Assembly: GCA_036268055.1 (NCBI GenBank)
Contig: DATAUW010000004.1
Coordinates: 1 to 64,000 of the forward strand
DNA length: 64,000 nt
From: Verrucomicrobiia bacterium
Lineage (GTDB): Bacteria > Verrucomicrobiota > Verrucomicrobiia > Limisphaerales > Pedosphaeraceae
Direction of reading: 5' to 3'
Made by a program: the position numbers and the translations under genes. The stretch's first letter is position 1, and each line of letters opens with the position of its first letter. The notes beneath the pieces are model-generated. The model had not been told where the DNA came from and made no database searches. It worked only from the letters and a program-made list of their open reading frames with translations. This document shows positions 25,425-32,777 of the stretch, piece after piece.

Positions 25425-26795
25425 TCAATCTTCCGGCAAAGGTCTGCCCTTCGTCTCCGGCGCCCAAATCAGCGCCACCAGCCCCAGCACGAAAATAAAG
25501 GAAAGTATCGTCGCCGCTTTGCGGAACGGCTCGTTCACACCCGCCTTCAACAGATGCGCGTTGAGCGTCGTGAGCATCAGCGGAAAACCCGCCGCGAGAT
25601 AACGCACGGTGTTGTAGCAAAAACTGATGCCTGTGCCGCGCAACCGCGTGGGAAATAATTCCGGGAAATAAATCGAGTAACCGCCAAACACCGACAACTG
25701 CGCAAAGCCCATCATCGGCAGCATCCAGTAAGCATCCGACCCGCTGCGAAGATTGTTGAAAACATAAATGGTGATGATGAGACAAAGCGTGAACGCGCCG
25801 AAGAACGCTTTTTTGCGTCCCAGATAAGTCGCCACCAGCGTGAACGTGAGCATTCCAAAAAACGCGCCCACATCCTGAAACGTAGTGCCGTAAGCCTTCA
25901 CGGTGTCCACGACTTTTTGCGGTTCATTCTTGAGCGCGGTCGAAATTAATTCCGGCGAGAAAAATCCGATGCCCCACAAACCCGCCATGCCCGCCAACCC
26001 AAGCGCCAGTCCGATCAGCAAATGTTTCCGCCAATAAGGATGGCCGAAAAGTTCCTTCACCGAACCCACTTTGGGCGCGTCCTTATGCTCACGCGCGCGA
26101 CGCTTCGCTTCCTTCCACGGTTCCGGTTCGTGCAACAGCCACGGAATAAATAACGCCAGCAGCGCCGGCAAAGCGCCCACGAAAAAAATGAATCTCCATC
26201 CGGCATAACCATGATAAAAATCCGCCTGCCCCGGACGAATCACTCCGCTCAGCAGCGAGCCGGAAATATTGCCGAGCGCGGAAAGCGCCTGCATGACGCC
26301 CAGCGCCATGGGCCGCACGCGGCTCGGCACACTCTCCGCCAGTAGCGTCGTCGCCGCGCCGAACATTCCGCCGATGCCCAGGCCGCCGAGAAAACGGTAG
26401 ATCAAAAATTCTTCGCCCGTTCGCGCGAACCCGGTCAGCCCGGAAAAAACCGTGTAGGCCAGCAGCGTGGCCACCATCGTCTTCACCCGCCCGGCGCGAT
26501 CACTCATCATGCCGAACAGAATTCCACCGGTCGCCCAGCCGACCATCATGATCGCCGTCGCCCACGCGCCCCAATTTTTGATGACGACATCCGCCGTGCC
26601 CGGGCCGAGCAATTCACGCATCGCCGGTTCACGCGCAAGAATAAAAATGCGCTGGCCCATGCAATCGAACAGCCAACCCAGCGCGGCGATGACAAACACG
26701 AGCCAATGATAAAAAGTTACTCCAGCGAAAAGCGGGCCTTGGGAAACCGCAGCCGCCGGTGAACCGGTGGGCCGAGCTTGAGTGGGAATAGACAC
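25425..26795 (-). CDS. MFS transporter (sugar/aromatic-acid porter type)
   Basis: 456 residues, GTG start, 12 predicted membrane helices. The loop 2-3 signature is GILFGMMSDRAGRVKTM (canonical G-x-x-x-D-R-x-G-R), the loop 4-5 region is FLGGLGIGGMFGAATTLLAE, and the sugar-porter-like element is FPTRLRGTGISFCYNTVRY. Substrate not predictable; closest in style to the metabolite:H+ symporter families. Transposon copy 2 is inserted about 40 bases upstream of its start, so its promoter has probably been replaced or weakened. Confidence 0.88.
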   Translation of the reverse strand: MSIPTQARPTGSPAAAVSQGPLFAGVTFYHWLVFVIAALGWLFDCMGQRIFILAREPAMRELLGPGTADVVIKNWGAWATAIMMVGWATGGILFGMMSDRAGRVKTMVATLLAYTVFSGLTGFARTGEEFLIYRFLGGLGIGGMFGAATTLLAESVPSRVRPMALGVMQALSALGNISGSLLSGVIRPGQADFYHGYAGWRFIFFVGALPALLALFIPWLLHEPEPWKEAKRRAREHKDAPKVGSVKELFGHPYWRKHLLIGLALGLAGMAGLWGIGFFSPELISTALKNEPQKVVDTVKAYGTTFQDVGAFFGMLTFTLVATYLGRKKAFFGAFTLCLIITIYVFNNLRSGSDAYWMLPMMGFAQLSVFGGYSIYFPELFPTRLRGTGISFCYNTVRYLAAGFPLMLTTLNAHLLKAGVNEPFRKAATILSFIFVLGLVALIWAPETKGRPLPED

Positions 26796-26844
26796 AACCC
26801 GATTTTGAAAAGTTTTCCGCGTCTGTCAAGGTCGTCGTGCGTTC

Positions 26845-26862
26845 GGTAGTGCCCTAATTTGA
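26845..26862. repeat. Left terminal inverted repeat of transposon copy 2
   Basis: GGTAGTGCCCTAATTTGA, two mismatches to the ideal GGTAGTGTCCTAATTTGG; preceded by the GTGCGTTC target copy. Confidence 0.9.
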
Positions 26863-26880
26863 ATTATGCCCCGACATCCA

Positions 26881-27795
26881 TCAATCATCGGAGTATTCTC
26901 CCTTATGCTTAAAAGAAGGATATTTAAAAATGGGAGCCAGACCGGTGGGTTTTTGACCGGAATAAAATGCATTAAGATTCGACCTTACGTTATTCGTTCC
27001 GCTCCACCATTCCATACCTTTGGAAGTAAAAGCCACCATCATGCCACCTTTCGCAAAAACTCCACCGAGTGCGATTTCATCTGGTCGCCGATAATAAACT
27101 TGATAAATGGGATTGTTAGAAATGGTCACAATCTCCAATGCATTGGAAGTAAAATTCATATCCCACATTGGCGGCAATTGCGAACTGGATTTGCCGCCCC
27201 TCAAATTAATTATCCGGTCCTCGTACGGTATATCAACATCCACATAAAATCGGTTGGAATCCACTCTCCATTTAAATGGCTCGAATCCATTTATATTGAT
27301 AAAGTGAGCCTTTTTGATTTCTTCAGGAGTCATTTCACTGGAATTGCCGCCATAAGACAAATAGACGTTCGTGCAATTTGGAGGCAGTTCCGGCGGTGTC
27401 CATGCCGCAGTTGTATTCGTTGGTGGAGGCCCATTGGTGATTTCAACCCAAAACACATACCCACACAGAATCACAGTAGGGAGTGCCACACAGACACAGG
27501 CCAAGTTTGCGTCCCTTTTTCGTGCACCATGATTTATGAGCGAAAGTCGCAGCGCAAATGCGCCAGAAATTAAACCAAGCAACAATAGCGGTATTGAAAT
27601 CAGAGCTAATATATGATTTACAAAAAATATACTTCCAGCGACGGCAACCAGCACCCAAAACCCCCACTCAAGCTTGATGAGTTTTCTCTTTCTGGCTTTC
27701 GTTTCAGTAGTGCTCAATTTTTGAGGCTTTCGTTGATTATCTTTGCAATTGGAATCTCGTTCGGGATTTTGGTCTGTGTGATTATTTTGCATCAT
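26881..27795 (-). CDS. Passenger membrane protein of transposon copy 2
   Basis: 304 residues, ATG at 27795. A basic, Gln/Lys-rich N-terminus (about 40 residues) is followed by three hydrophobic segments (near 44-62, 64-82 and 98-118, e.g. ISIPLLLLGLISGAFAL) and a soluble C-terminal domain of about 180 residues (starts WTPPELPPNCTNVYLSYGG). That domain is Asn-rich with no family I recognise. The gene ends 18 bases from the left terminal repeat. A CCTAATTTGA string, matching the inner part of the repeat, lies just upstream of the start (about 27799-27808). Confidence 0.7.
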   Translation of the reverse strand: MMQNNHTDQNPERDSNCKDNQRKPQKLSTTETKARKRKLIKLEWGFWVLVAVAGSIFFVNHILALISIPLLLLGLISGAFALRLSLINHGARKRDANLACVCVALPTVILCGYVFWVEITNGPPPTNTTAAWTPPELPPNCTNVYLSYGGNSSEMTPEEIKKAHFININGFEPFKWRVDSNRFYVDVDIPYEDRIINLRGGKSSSQLPPMWDMNFTSNALEIVTISNNPIYQVYYRRPDEIALGGVFAKGGMMVAFTSKGMEWWSGTNNVRSNLNAFYSGQKPTGLAPIFKYPSFKHKGEYSDD

Positions 27796-27891
27796 TAGCC
27801 TAATTTGACATTTTCAAAATACATGCAATTTTCCAATCGCTTTGGGTGCGTAAGTTAACCGGCAAACCAGCGTTCCTTACAATCGCTGATC

Positions 27892-27908
27892 GCGAGTCCG
27901 AGACTCGC
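27892..27908. terminator. Weak hairpin after the RHH-like gene
   Basis: GCGAGTC, CGA loop, GACTCGC: 7-bp perfect stem in the spacer between the leftward regulator and the passenger gene. No U-run, so the terminator function is uncertain. Confidence 0.35.
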
Positions 27909-27916
27909 CGCATCCA

Positions 27917-28087
27917 TTAAGCTGCCTTTTCAAGCAGTGTTTTTCTTACCCAATCTGATTTGGATTCGTTCGATGCTCTGATTGCCCCCTCGATTTTCTT
28001 GTTTTCTTCGGGAGAAAGTCGCGCCTGAATCAGAATCCCGCGCAGTTTTTCCTTTGAAACTTTTGGTCTGCCCATTTTGGTTTTCAT
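27917..28087 (-). CDS. CopG/ribbon-helix-helix-like small protein
   Basis: 56 residues from the ATG at 28087 (MKTKMGRPKVSKEKL). A longer frame reaching 28156 would run through the operator-like repeats and is rejected. The stretch RLSPEENKKIEGAIRASNES then KSDWVRKTLL is typical of RHH/mobilisation-type DNA-binding proteins. It is divergent from the transposase, with palindromes in between, so it is a likely repressor of the transposon promoters. Confidence 0.75.
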   Translation of the reverse strand: MKTKMGRPKVSKEKLRGILIQARLSPEENKKIEGAIRASNESKSDWVRKTLLEKAA

Positions 28088-28098
28088 AAAATACTTTA

Positions 28099-28154
28099 CG
28101 TATGACGAAAATAATTGTTGACCAAATATACTTTTCGTAATACGCTTAGTCAAC
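28099..28154. promoter_or_regulatory. Candidate operator/divergent promoter of transposon copy 2
   Basis: Inverted repeat CGTATGACGAAAA (28099-28111) with TTTTCGTAATACG (28132-28144), 12 of 13 paired. A second pair is GTTGAC (28117-28122) with GTCAAC (28149-28154). The latter contains a TTGACC -35-like box. It sits exactly between the RHH-like and transposase genes; binding is inferred. Confidence 0.5.
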
Positions 28155-28166
28155 ATTTAAAACGAT

Positions 28167-29003
28167 ATGGCAAACATCCTCTCCACCGAAAAGAAAACAC
28201 TGGCGATTTCATTGCTCTGCGAAGGCTCAAGCATCCGCGCCATTGAGCGCATCACCGGCGTGCATCGCGACACAATCATGCGCTTGGGCGTGCGTGTCGG
28301 CGAAGCGTGCGCTAAGATTCAGGATGAGAAGTTCCGCAAGCTGGATTGCACCAACGTCGAAGTTGACGAATTGTGGGGATTCATCGGCAAGAAAAAGAAG
28401 CACGCCACCGCTAAAGACATGGTGACTGGCGTCGGTGATGTCTGGACGTTTATCGCTTTGGATGTGGACTCAAAGCTCATCCCGCAATTCACGGTCGGCA
28501 AGCGTGACATGTATCACGCGCAGGCTTTTATGAGCAACCTTTCCGAACGCCTCTCCAATCGTATCCAGCTTACCACGGACGCGCTGGCGGCTTATCCTGA
28601 CGCGGTTGAACGCGCTTTTGGCAGCGAGATTGATTACGGCCAAATCGTAAAAACCTTTAGCGTTAGTAATCTCAACAAGGATGCCGCCAGCCGGTACAGC
28701 CCCGCCGAAGTGGTGAAGACTGAACGCAAGTGCATCGTTGGCAAACCGCTTAAGGAACTGGTGAGCACAAGCCATATCGAAAAGCAGAATCACACGCTCC
28801 GTATGCACTGCCGCCGCCTCGCTCGCCTGACAAACGCTTTCAGTAAGAAGCTTGAAAACTTTCAAGCGGCTGTCAGTCTCAATTTCGCTTATTACAACTT
28901 CTGCAAAGTTCACGGAGCCATTCGTTGCACGCCCGCGATGCAAGCGGGTATCGAAAGCAGTCAATGGTCTGTGGCGGAACTGGTGAAAAACTGTGGCGAA
29001 TAG
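28167..29003 (+). CDS. IS1-family DDE transposase, copy 2
   Basis: 278 residues, clear ATG start. Same layout as the transposase at 5627: HTH (CEGSSIRAIERITGVHRDTI), first Asp in VEVDELWGFIGKK, second Asp in LTTDALAAYPDAVE, Glu in HIEKQNHTLRMHCRR, and C-terminal FSKKLENFQAAVSLNFAYYN shared word for word. The middle (KDAASRYSPAEVV region) diverges. The level of difference shows the two transposons are old relatives, not a recent duplication. Confidence 0.92.
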   Translation: MANILSTEKKTLAISLLCEGSSIRAIERITGVHRDTIMRLGVRVGEACAKIQDEKFRKLDCTNVEVDELWGFIGKKKKHATAKDMVTGVGDVWTFIALDVDSKLIPQFTVGKRDMYHAQAFMSNLSERLSNRIQLTTDALAAYPDAVERAFGSEIDYGQIVKTFSVSNLNKDAASRYSPAEVVKTERKCIVGKPLKELVSTSHIEKQNHTLRMHCRRLARLTNAFSKKLENFQAAVSLNFAYYNFCKVHGAIRCTPAMQAGIESSQWSVAELVKNCGE

Positions 29004-29301
29004 CGATTACATTGAGCGATTAAAACAAGTCATATTTCACATGCACGGAACGGACGCGAGTCACCTCGCATCTGTCCCCGTACGTGAGGAATTTAATGGT
29101 CGCGTGATCTGGGACGGCACCGTGGAAGTGTTCGCCCTTGTGAACCATCCTAAGGCCCAACGCTGCTACGCGTGGTCGCACAGTAGCGGTGCGGATGATA
29201 AAGACGAAAGATTTGTGGCCGTGCTGGAATTGCCGCCGGTGGTTTCAGTTCAGACGGCGGTCAAGGTGGCGATTGCGGCGGAAGTGAAAGGGAAGAAATG
29301 A
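28993..29301 (+). CDS. Conserved transposase-coupled accessory protein, copy 2
   Basis: 102 residues, GTG start overlapping the transposase end by 11 bp, the same overlap as at 6456. Related to that protein throughout (SDYIERL, VEVFALVNHPKAQRCYAWSH, ERFVAVLELPPV). No known domain. Its stop overlaps the next ATG by 4 bp. Confidence 0.82.
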   Translation: MANSDYIERLKQVIFHMHGTDASHLASVPVREEFNGRVIWDGTVEVFALVNHPKAQRCYAWSHSSGADDKDERFVAVLELPPVVSVQTAVKVAIAAEVKGKK

Positions 29302-29471
29302 ATCGTTTCGCGTTCTGTATTTTCATTCTTGCAACCGGATTTGGCGTTTGGACCATAATTGACGGCTTCCTTCATCTAAATGGGTGGCATTTATGGCTGC
29401 ATACGGTCGCCTTCATAGGAATTTTGTGCTCAATGTGGGTTAGCGGTTTTAGCCGCAAGAAGCCAAATTAG
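29298..29471 (+). CDS. 57-residue membrane protein, transposon passenger
   Basis: ATG overlapping the preceding stop (ATGA). Two membrane helices: FCIFILATGFGVWTIIDGF and LWLHTVAFIGILCSMWVSGF. The basic end is SRKKPN. The last codons and the TAG stop lie inside the right terminal repeat, just as for the ParB-like gene in copy 1. Function unknown. Confidence 0.65.
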   Translation: MNRFAFCIFILATGFGVWTIIDGFLHLNGWHLWLHTVAFIGILCSMWVSGFSRKKPN

Positions 29472-29480
29472 GACACTACC
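29463..29480. repeat. Right terminal inverted repeat of transposon copy 2
   Basis: CCAAATTAGGACACTACC, identical to 7127-7144, followed by GTGCGTTC (target copy). Confidence 0.92.
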
Positions 29481-29560
29481 GTGCGTTCGACCACCGACGG
29501 AGAGGCTATTGCCCGAGCAGGACGCGATAGAACGCCCGATGAAACGCCACTCCCGTTGAC

Positions 29561-30310
29561 TCAGTTCGTCGGTAATTTTGTCAATTCGTCGCTGGCGTCT
29601 TTATTGCCTTGCGCGGCGGCTTTGCTGATGAGATCCCGGCCTTTTTGCGGGTCTTTGTCCACGCCGTCGCCATTCAAATAACGCATGCCCATTTTATATT
29701 GCCCGTAGGCATCGCCTTTGTCGGCTTGTTCCTGTTGGAAAGCCAGAACCCGGGCTTCCGTTTTGGATTTGGCGGAGGCGGCTTGCTCTTTTTCTTCTTC
29801 GGTCAGTTGATGGACCCAGACTGCGCCGTAATCGAGCATTGGCATATCATTTTTGTCGCCCGCTTTGAGCGCGACGAGTTTGTCGTTGCGCGAAAGAAAT
29901 TGGCCGACGGCCACTGGCCGCGGATAATTCACCACCACAAATGTTTTGGCCGTGCCGGTGGTATTGTTCGGGAGCAAATAGGCGAGCGGCTCATCGAACC
30001 ATCCGGTAATAACCACCCCTTCCGTGGACACCTTTGCGACGTGTCCCTCGAACTGCACCCAATCGCCACCGCGCGCGAAATTGGTCTTGTCATTCATCAC
30101 GCGCCACGGGTCGGTCGGCACGAAAGCTTTTTGATAATTTTGAACCTGGGCGGTTTGGTCGGCGGTCGGGGAATCGGCATCCGAAGCGCCCGCGGCAGAG
30201 TTCGTGCCCCCGGCCTTGTGATGTTTGCCATGCTTGGCGGGCGTGGCCGTCTGTGCCCAGAGAGTGAAAGCCGCGAGGCAAAGGAGGAAAATGCCGGATA
30301 CCGTTTTCAT
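29561..30310 (-). CDS. Exported protein with C-terminal Sel1-like repeats
   Basis: 249 residues, ATG start, signal peptide ending at TLWAQ. After a His/Lys/Gly-rich linker comes a domain of about 120 residues (GGDWVQFEGHVAKVSTEGVV region, beta-rich). Last comes a Sel1/TPR-like end (GDAYGQYKMGMRYLNGDGVD, then PQKGRDLISKAAAQGN). Sel1 repeats mediate protein-protein contacts. The upstream stretch 30311-30646 (336 bases) holds no gene and no clear signal. Confidence 0.78.
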   Translation of the reverse strand: MKTVSGIFLLCLAAFTLWAQTATPAKHGKHHKAGGTNSAAGASDADSPTADQTAQVQNYQKAFVPTDPWRVMNDKTNFARGGDWVQFEGHVAKVSTEGVVITGWFDEPLAYLLPNNTTGTAKTFVVVNYPRPVAVGQFLSRNDKLVALKAGDKNDMPMLDYGAVWVHQLTEEEKEQAASAKSKTEARVLAFQQEQADKGDAYGQYKMGMRYLNGDGVDKDPQKGRDLISKAAAQGNKDASDELTKLPTN

Positions 30311-30646
30311 GGTCGCCCTTTCAATAAAACGAACAAGGTTTCAGTAATAGACCGAGAATTGCCCCGCAAGGTTACAAGTATCGGCGAAAGCCGTCCAGCG
30401 GCGAATAGAACCATAAAGGGCGCATATCTGCCCACAGCCTCGGTGATAGGGCCGGCGCTAGCGCGCCGCCGGAACAAACCCACAGGGATAGTAGGCCGCA
30501 GACGTACGATTTGAAGCCATTGGGCCTTGCATTTGCCGAAAAGGGCTGTCTTAATATTCCACTGGGTGGATGAAAACATCCGTTGAAATCTGTAACAAGG
30601 CCGATAGATTAGGCGTCTATTTTTAGCAAAACCCGTCGTACAATCC

Positions 30647-31345
30647 ATGAGCGGTTTGAACAACAGCAAGCAACCCAATCAACGCAATGAGGTGCGCATC
30701 CTCATTGTTGACGACCACCCGCTGGTGCGTCTTTCGTTGCGAGAAGTCATCAAGCGCGAATCAGATTTGTTCGTGTGCGGCGAAGCCGAGGACCGCGAAC
30801 AGGCCTTGGAACTCGTGGCCAGCGCCAAGCCGCATCTCGCCATCGTGGACCTCACGCTGAAATCCTCCAACGGCATGGATCTCATCAAGGATTTGCGCGA
30901 CCGTTTTCCCAAGGTGCAAATCCTCGTGCTCTCCATGCACGACGAAGCCCTTCACGCCGAACGCGCCATTCGCGCGGGCGCGCGCGGCTACATCACCAAG
31001 CAGGAAGCCACCAAGAAAATCATGGTCGCCATCCGGCAAGTGCTGAGCGGAGAAATTTATTGGAGCGAACGCGCCGCGGCCCAGGTCGCTTCCAAAATCG
31101 CGCGGGCAACGCGCGCGGCCACCACGTCTTCGGTGGACACGCTGGCGGACCGTGAATTGCAGGTCTTCGAATTGATCGGCGCGGGCCAAAGCACGCGGCA
31201 GATCGCGGCCGCGCTGCACATTGACGTCAGCACCGTCGAAACTTACCGCGCCCGCATCAAGGAAAAGTTGAACCTGGACGATTCCCTCGCGCTGCTGCAA
31301 TTCGCCATCCGCTGGAACATCGCCAACGCGACCGGCGCGGAGTAA
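30647..31345 (+). CDS. NarL/LuxR-family response regulator (orphan)
   Basis: 232 residues, ATG. Receiver domain about 16-135 with VDDHP acidic pocket, phospho-acceptor D68 (LAIVDLTLKS) and Lys in RGYITKQEA. C-terminal LuxR-type HTH about 162-222 (LADRELQVFELIGAGQSTRQ then IAAALHIDVSTVETYRARI). No histidine kinase is adjacent; the nearest is at 36275. Transcription factor with unknown target. Confidence 0.9.
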   Translation: MSGLNNSKQPNQRNEVRILIVDDHPLVRLSLREVIKRESDLFVCGEAEDREQALELVASAKPHLAIVDLTLKSSNGMDLIKDLRDRFPKVQILVLSMHDEALHAERAIRAGARGYITKQEATKKIMVAIRQVLSGEIYWSERAAAQVASKIARATRAATTSSVDTLADRELQVFELIGAGQSTRQIAAALHIDVSTVETYRARIKEKLNLDDSLALLQFAIRWNIANATGAE

Positions 31346-31376
31346 AGGCGATTGCGGAAACACGACTGCAAACAAT

Positions 31377-32729
31377 ATGCCAATGTTTCTCGCCGAGATC
31401 GGTCGTTCTTGTCGTATGCTTCCGTTAAGCTTTTTGCTTTTCTTGCTTGGAACTCCACTCTTAAGCCATGCCAGCCTGACAATAACGGTTTATCATAACG
31501 ATGCGATTTATCTGGCAAGCGACTCGCTGGCGACTTGGCATTCTGGCGACAAAACTAATATTTCAATTCGAAAATTATTTAAGGTCTCTGATACGTGCTG
31601 CGCGGCGATAGTCGGATTGACAACTCACGAGATTGAGACCACGTCTGGAAAAGCTGCCTTTTCTTTGAATGTTCTTGGTTCGCTTGAGCATTTGTGCGCC
31701 GAACAATCAACCAACTCAATGAATCTGGATAAAAAGATCGAGTTCATCACTAGCAAATTGGACCAAGAGTATCGTTCCTATTTCGTGGGTTCAAAAAAGA
31801 TTGCCGGAACGAATTTTGACCGGCAACCCACCGTTCTTGAATTTTCCGGTTATAATCCATCCAAGCGATGTTTTTTTGTCAGTTCCTGTTTGATTGACGG
31901 AACAAACACATGCTCAATCAAACCCGTGAAGGAATATCGGCAATCAAGCGATCCAGAGCCTATATACCTGCAAGGAGAGCCGACATTTTTACTTGCGTTG
32001 CTTGCGGAGGAAAAACCGGAATTGACAAGCCTGGTTCCTCCTGGTTTTGGCCAAACTGTGCGACAGCTGACCGCAGATGAAAAAATTCCAGACCCTGCGA
32101 TAGCGGACTTGATTTTGGAAATGTTTCAGATGCACAAAGAAAATGCAGCGCGTCTTGGCTATAACCCGGGTCATATCGGCCCGCCGTATCGAATAATAAA
32201 GATAACCGAGAAGGAAATTGTGGCGATTACCCCAGACGCCCTTTCGGACGAACATGTGCCCGAACCAATGCTTTCCTCGACTGAGACTCCCGACGATAAA
32301 GCCATTGACGTGGTTATGGACAAACTCGAAAGTTCTTTTAAAGCTGGTGATTATTCTTATGCAACGGAAGTCATTTACACCCCGATTGTAGAAAAAATGG
32401 GTGGGCGAAAAGCTGTGACCGAGGCCGCCACAGCGGTTATGGCTCAGGCAAAGCAGCAGCATATTGTCATCGTTTCGTGGAAAGTTAAAAAACCCTATCA
32501 ATACGTCCAGGGAGAATCCAGAACCTATGCGGTCATTCCGTATGAGTCAGTGATGAAAATATCAGGGAAAACAATTAAACAAACGAGTTATCAACTCGGC
32601 ATAAAAAATGGAGATTCTCACTGGGAGTTTGTGAGTGGCGACAGTCTTACTGCCGCTGGTTTTCAAGAGTTTTTCCCTGATTTTCCAAAAGCGATTCAAC
32701 TTCCAGAATTACAACGACACTTCGAGTGA
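31377..32729 (+). CDS. Exported proteasome-like Ntn-hydrolase fused to a second domain
   Basis: 450 residues from ATG 31377 (ATG at 31416 would also give the signal peptide MLPLSFLLFLLGTPLLSHA). The region after the signal peptide reads LTITVYHNDAIYLASDSLAT, then IRKLFKV and GLTTHE. It resembles the beta-subunit fold of proteasome-like Ntn hydrolases (TTxV..D.I.LA.DS.AT, a Lys, then GL.G). The C-terminal 130 residues (from about 315) look like an NTF2-like alpha/beta domain. Substrate unknown. Moderate confidence in the fold, low in activity. Confidence 0.6.
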   Translation: MPMFLAEIGRSCRMLPLSFLLFLLGTPLLSHASLTITVYHNDAIYLASDSLATWHSGDKTNISIRKLFKVSDTCCAAIVGLTTHEIETTSGKAAFSLNVLGSLEHLCAEQSTNSMNLDKKIEFITSKLDQEYRSYFVGSKKIAGTNFDRQPTVLEFSGYNPSKRCFFVSSCLIDGTNTCSIKPVKEYRQSSDPEPIYLQGEPTFLLALLAEEKPELTSLVPPGFGQTVRQLTADEKIPDPAIADLILEMFQMHKENAARLGYNPGHIGPPYRIIKITEKEIVAITPDALSDEHVPEPMLSSTETPDDKAIDVVMDKLESSFKAGDYSYATEVIYTPIVEKMGGRKAVTEAATAVMAQAKQQHIVIVSWKVKKPYQYVQGESRTYAVIPYESVMKISGKTIKQTSYQLGIKNGDSHWEFVSGDSLTAAGFQEFFPDFPKAIQLPELQRHFE

Positions 32730-32777
32730 GCTTTTGTCGCGCACATTGTCTTAGAAATCAAAAGCTCCAATTATTTT

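Larger units (their letters stand above)
26845..29480. mobile_element. IS1-family transposon with passenger genes, copy 2 (2636 bp)
   Basis: The right end is CCAAATTAGGACACTACC (29463-29480), identical to copy 1. The left end is GGTAGTGCCCTAATTTGA (26845-26862), two mismatches. A perfect 8-bp target duplication GTGCGTTC lies at 26837-26844 and 29481-29488. Gene order: leftward membrane protein and RHH-like regulator, then rightward transposase, overlapping accessory gene and a small membrane protein. Shared backbone and different cargo compared with copy 1. Confidence 0.92.

Noticed and set aside
28088-28156. Longer start for the RHH-like gene of transposon copy 2
   Set aside because: Would translate through the operator-like palindromes and the divergent promoter; the ATG at 28087 gives a normal RHH length.
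32728-32767. Hairpin GAGCTTTTG/CAAAAGCTC between convergent genes
   Set aside because: Only 9 bp with a 22-base loop; too weak to call a terminator.
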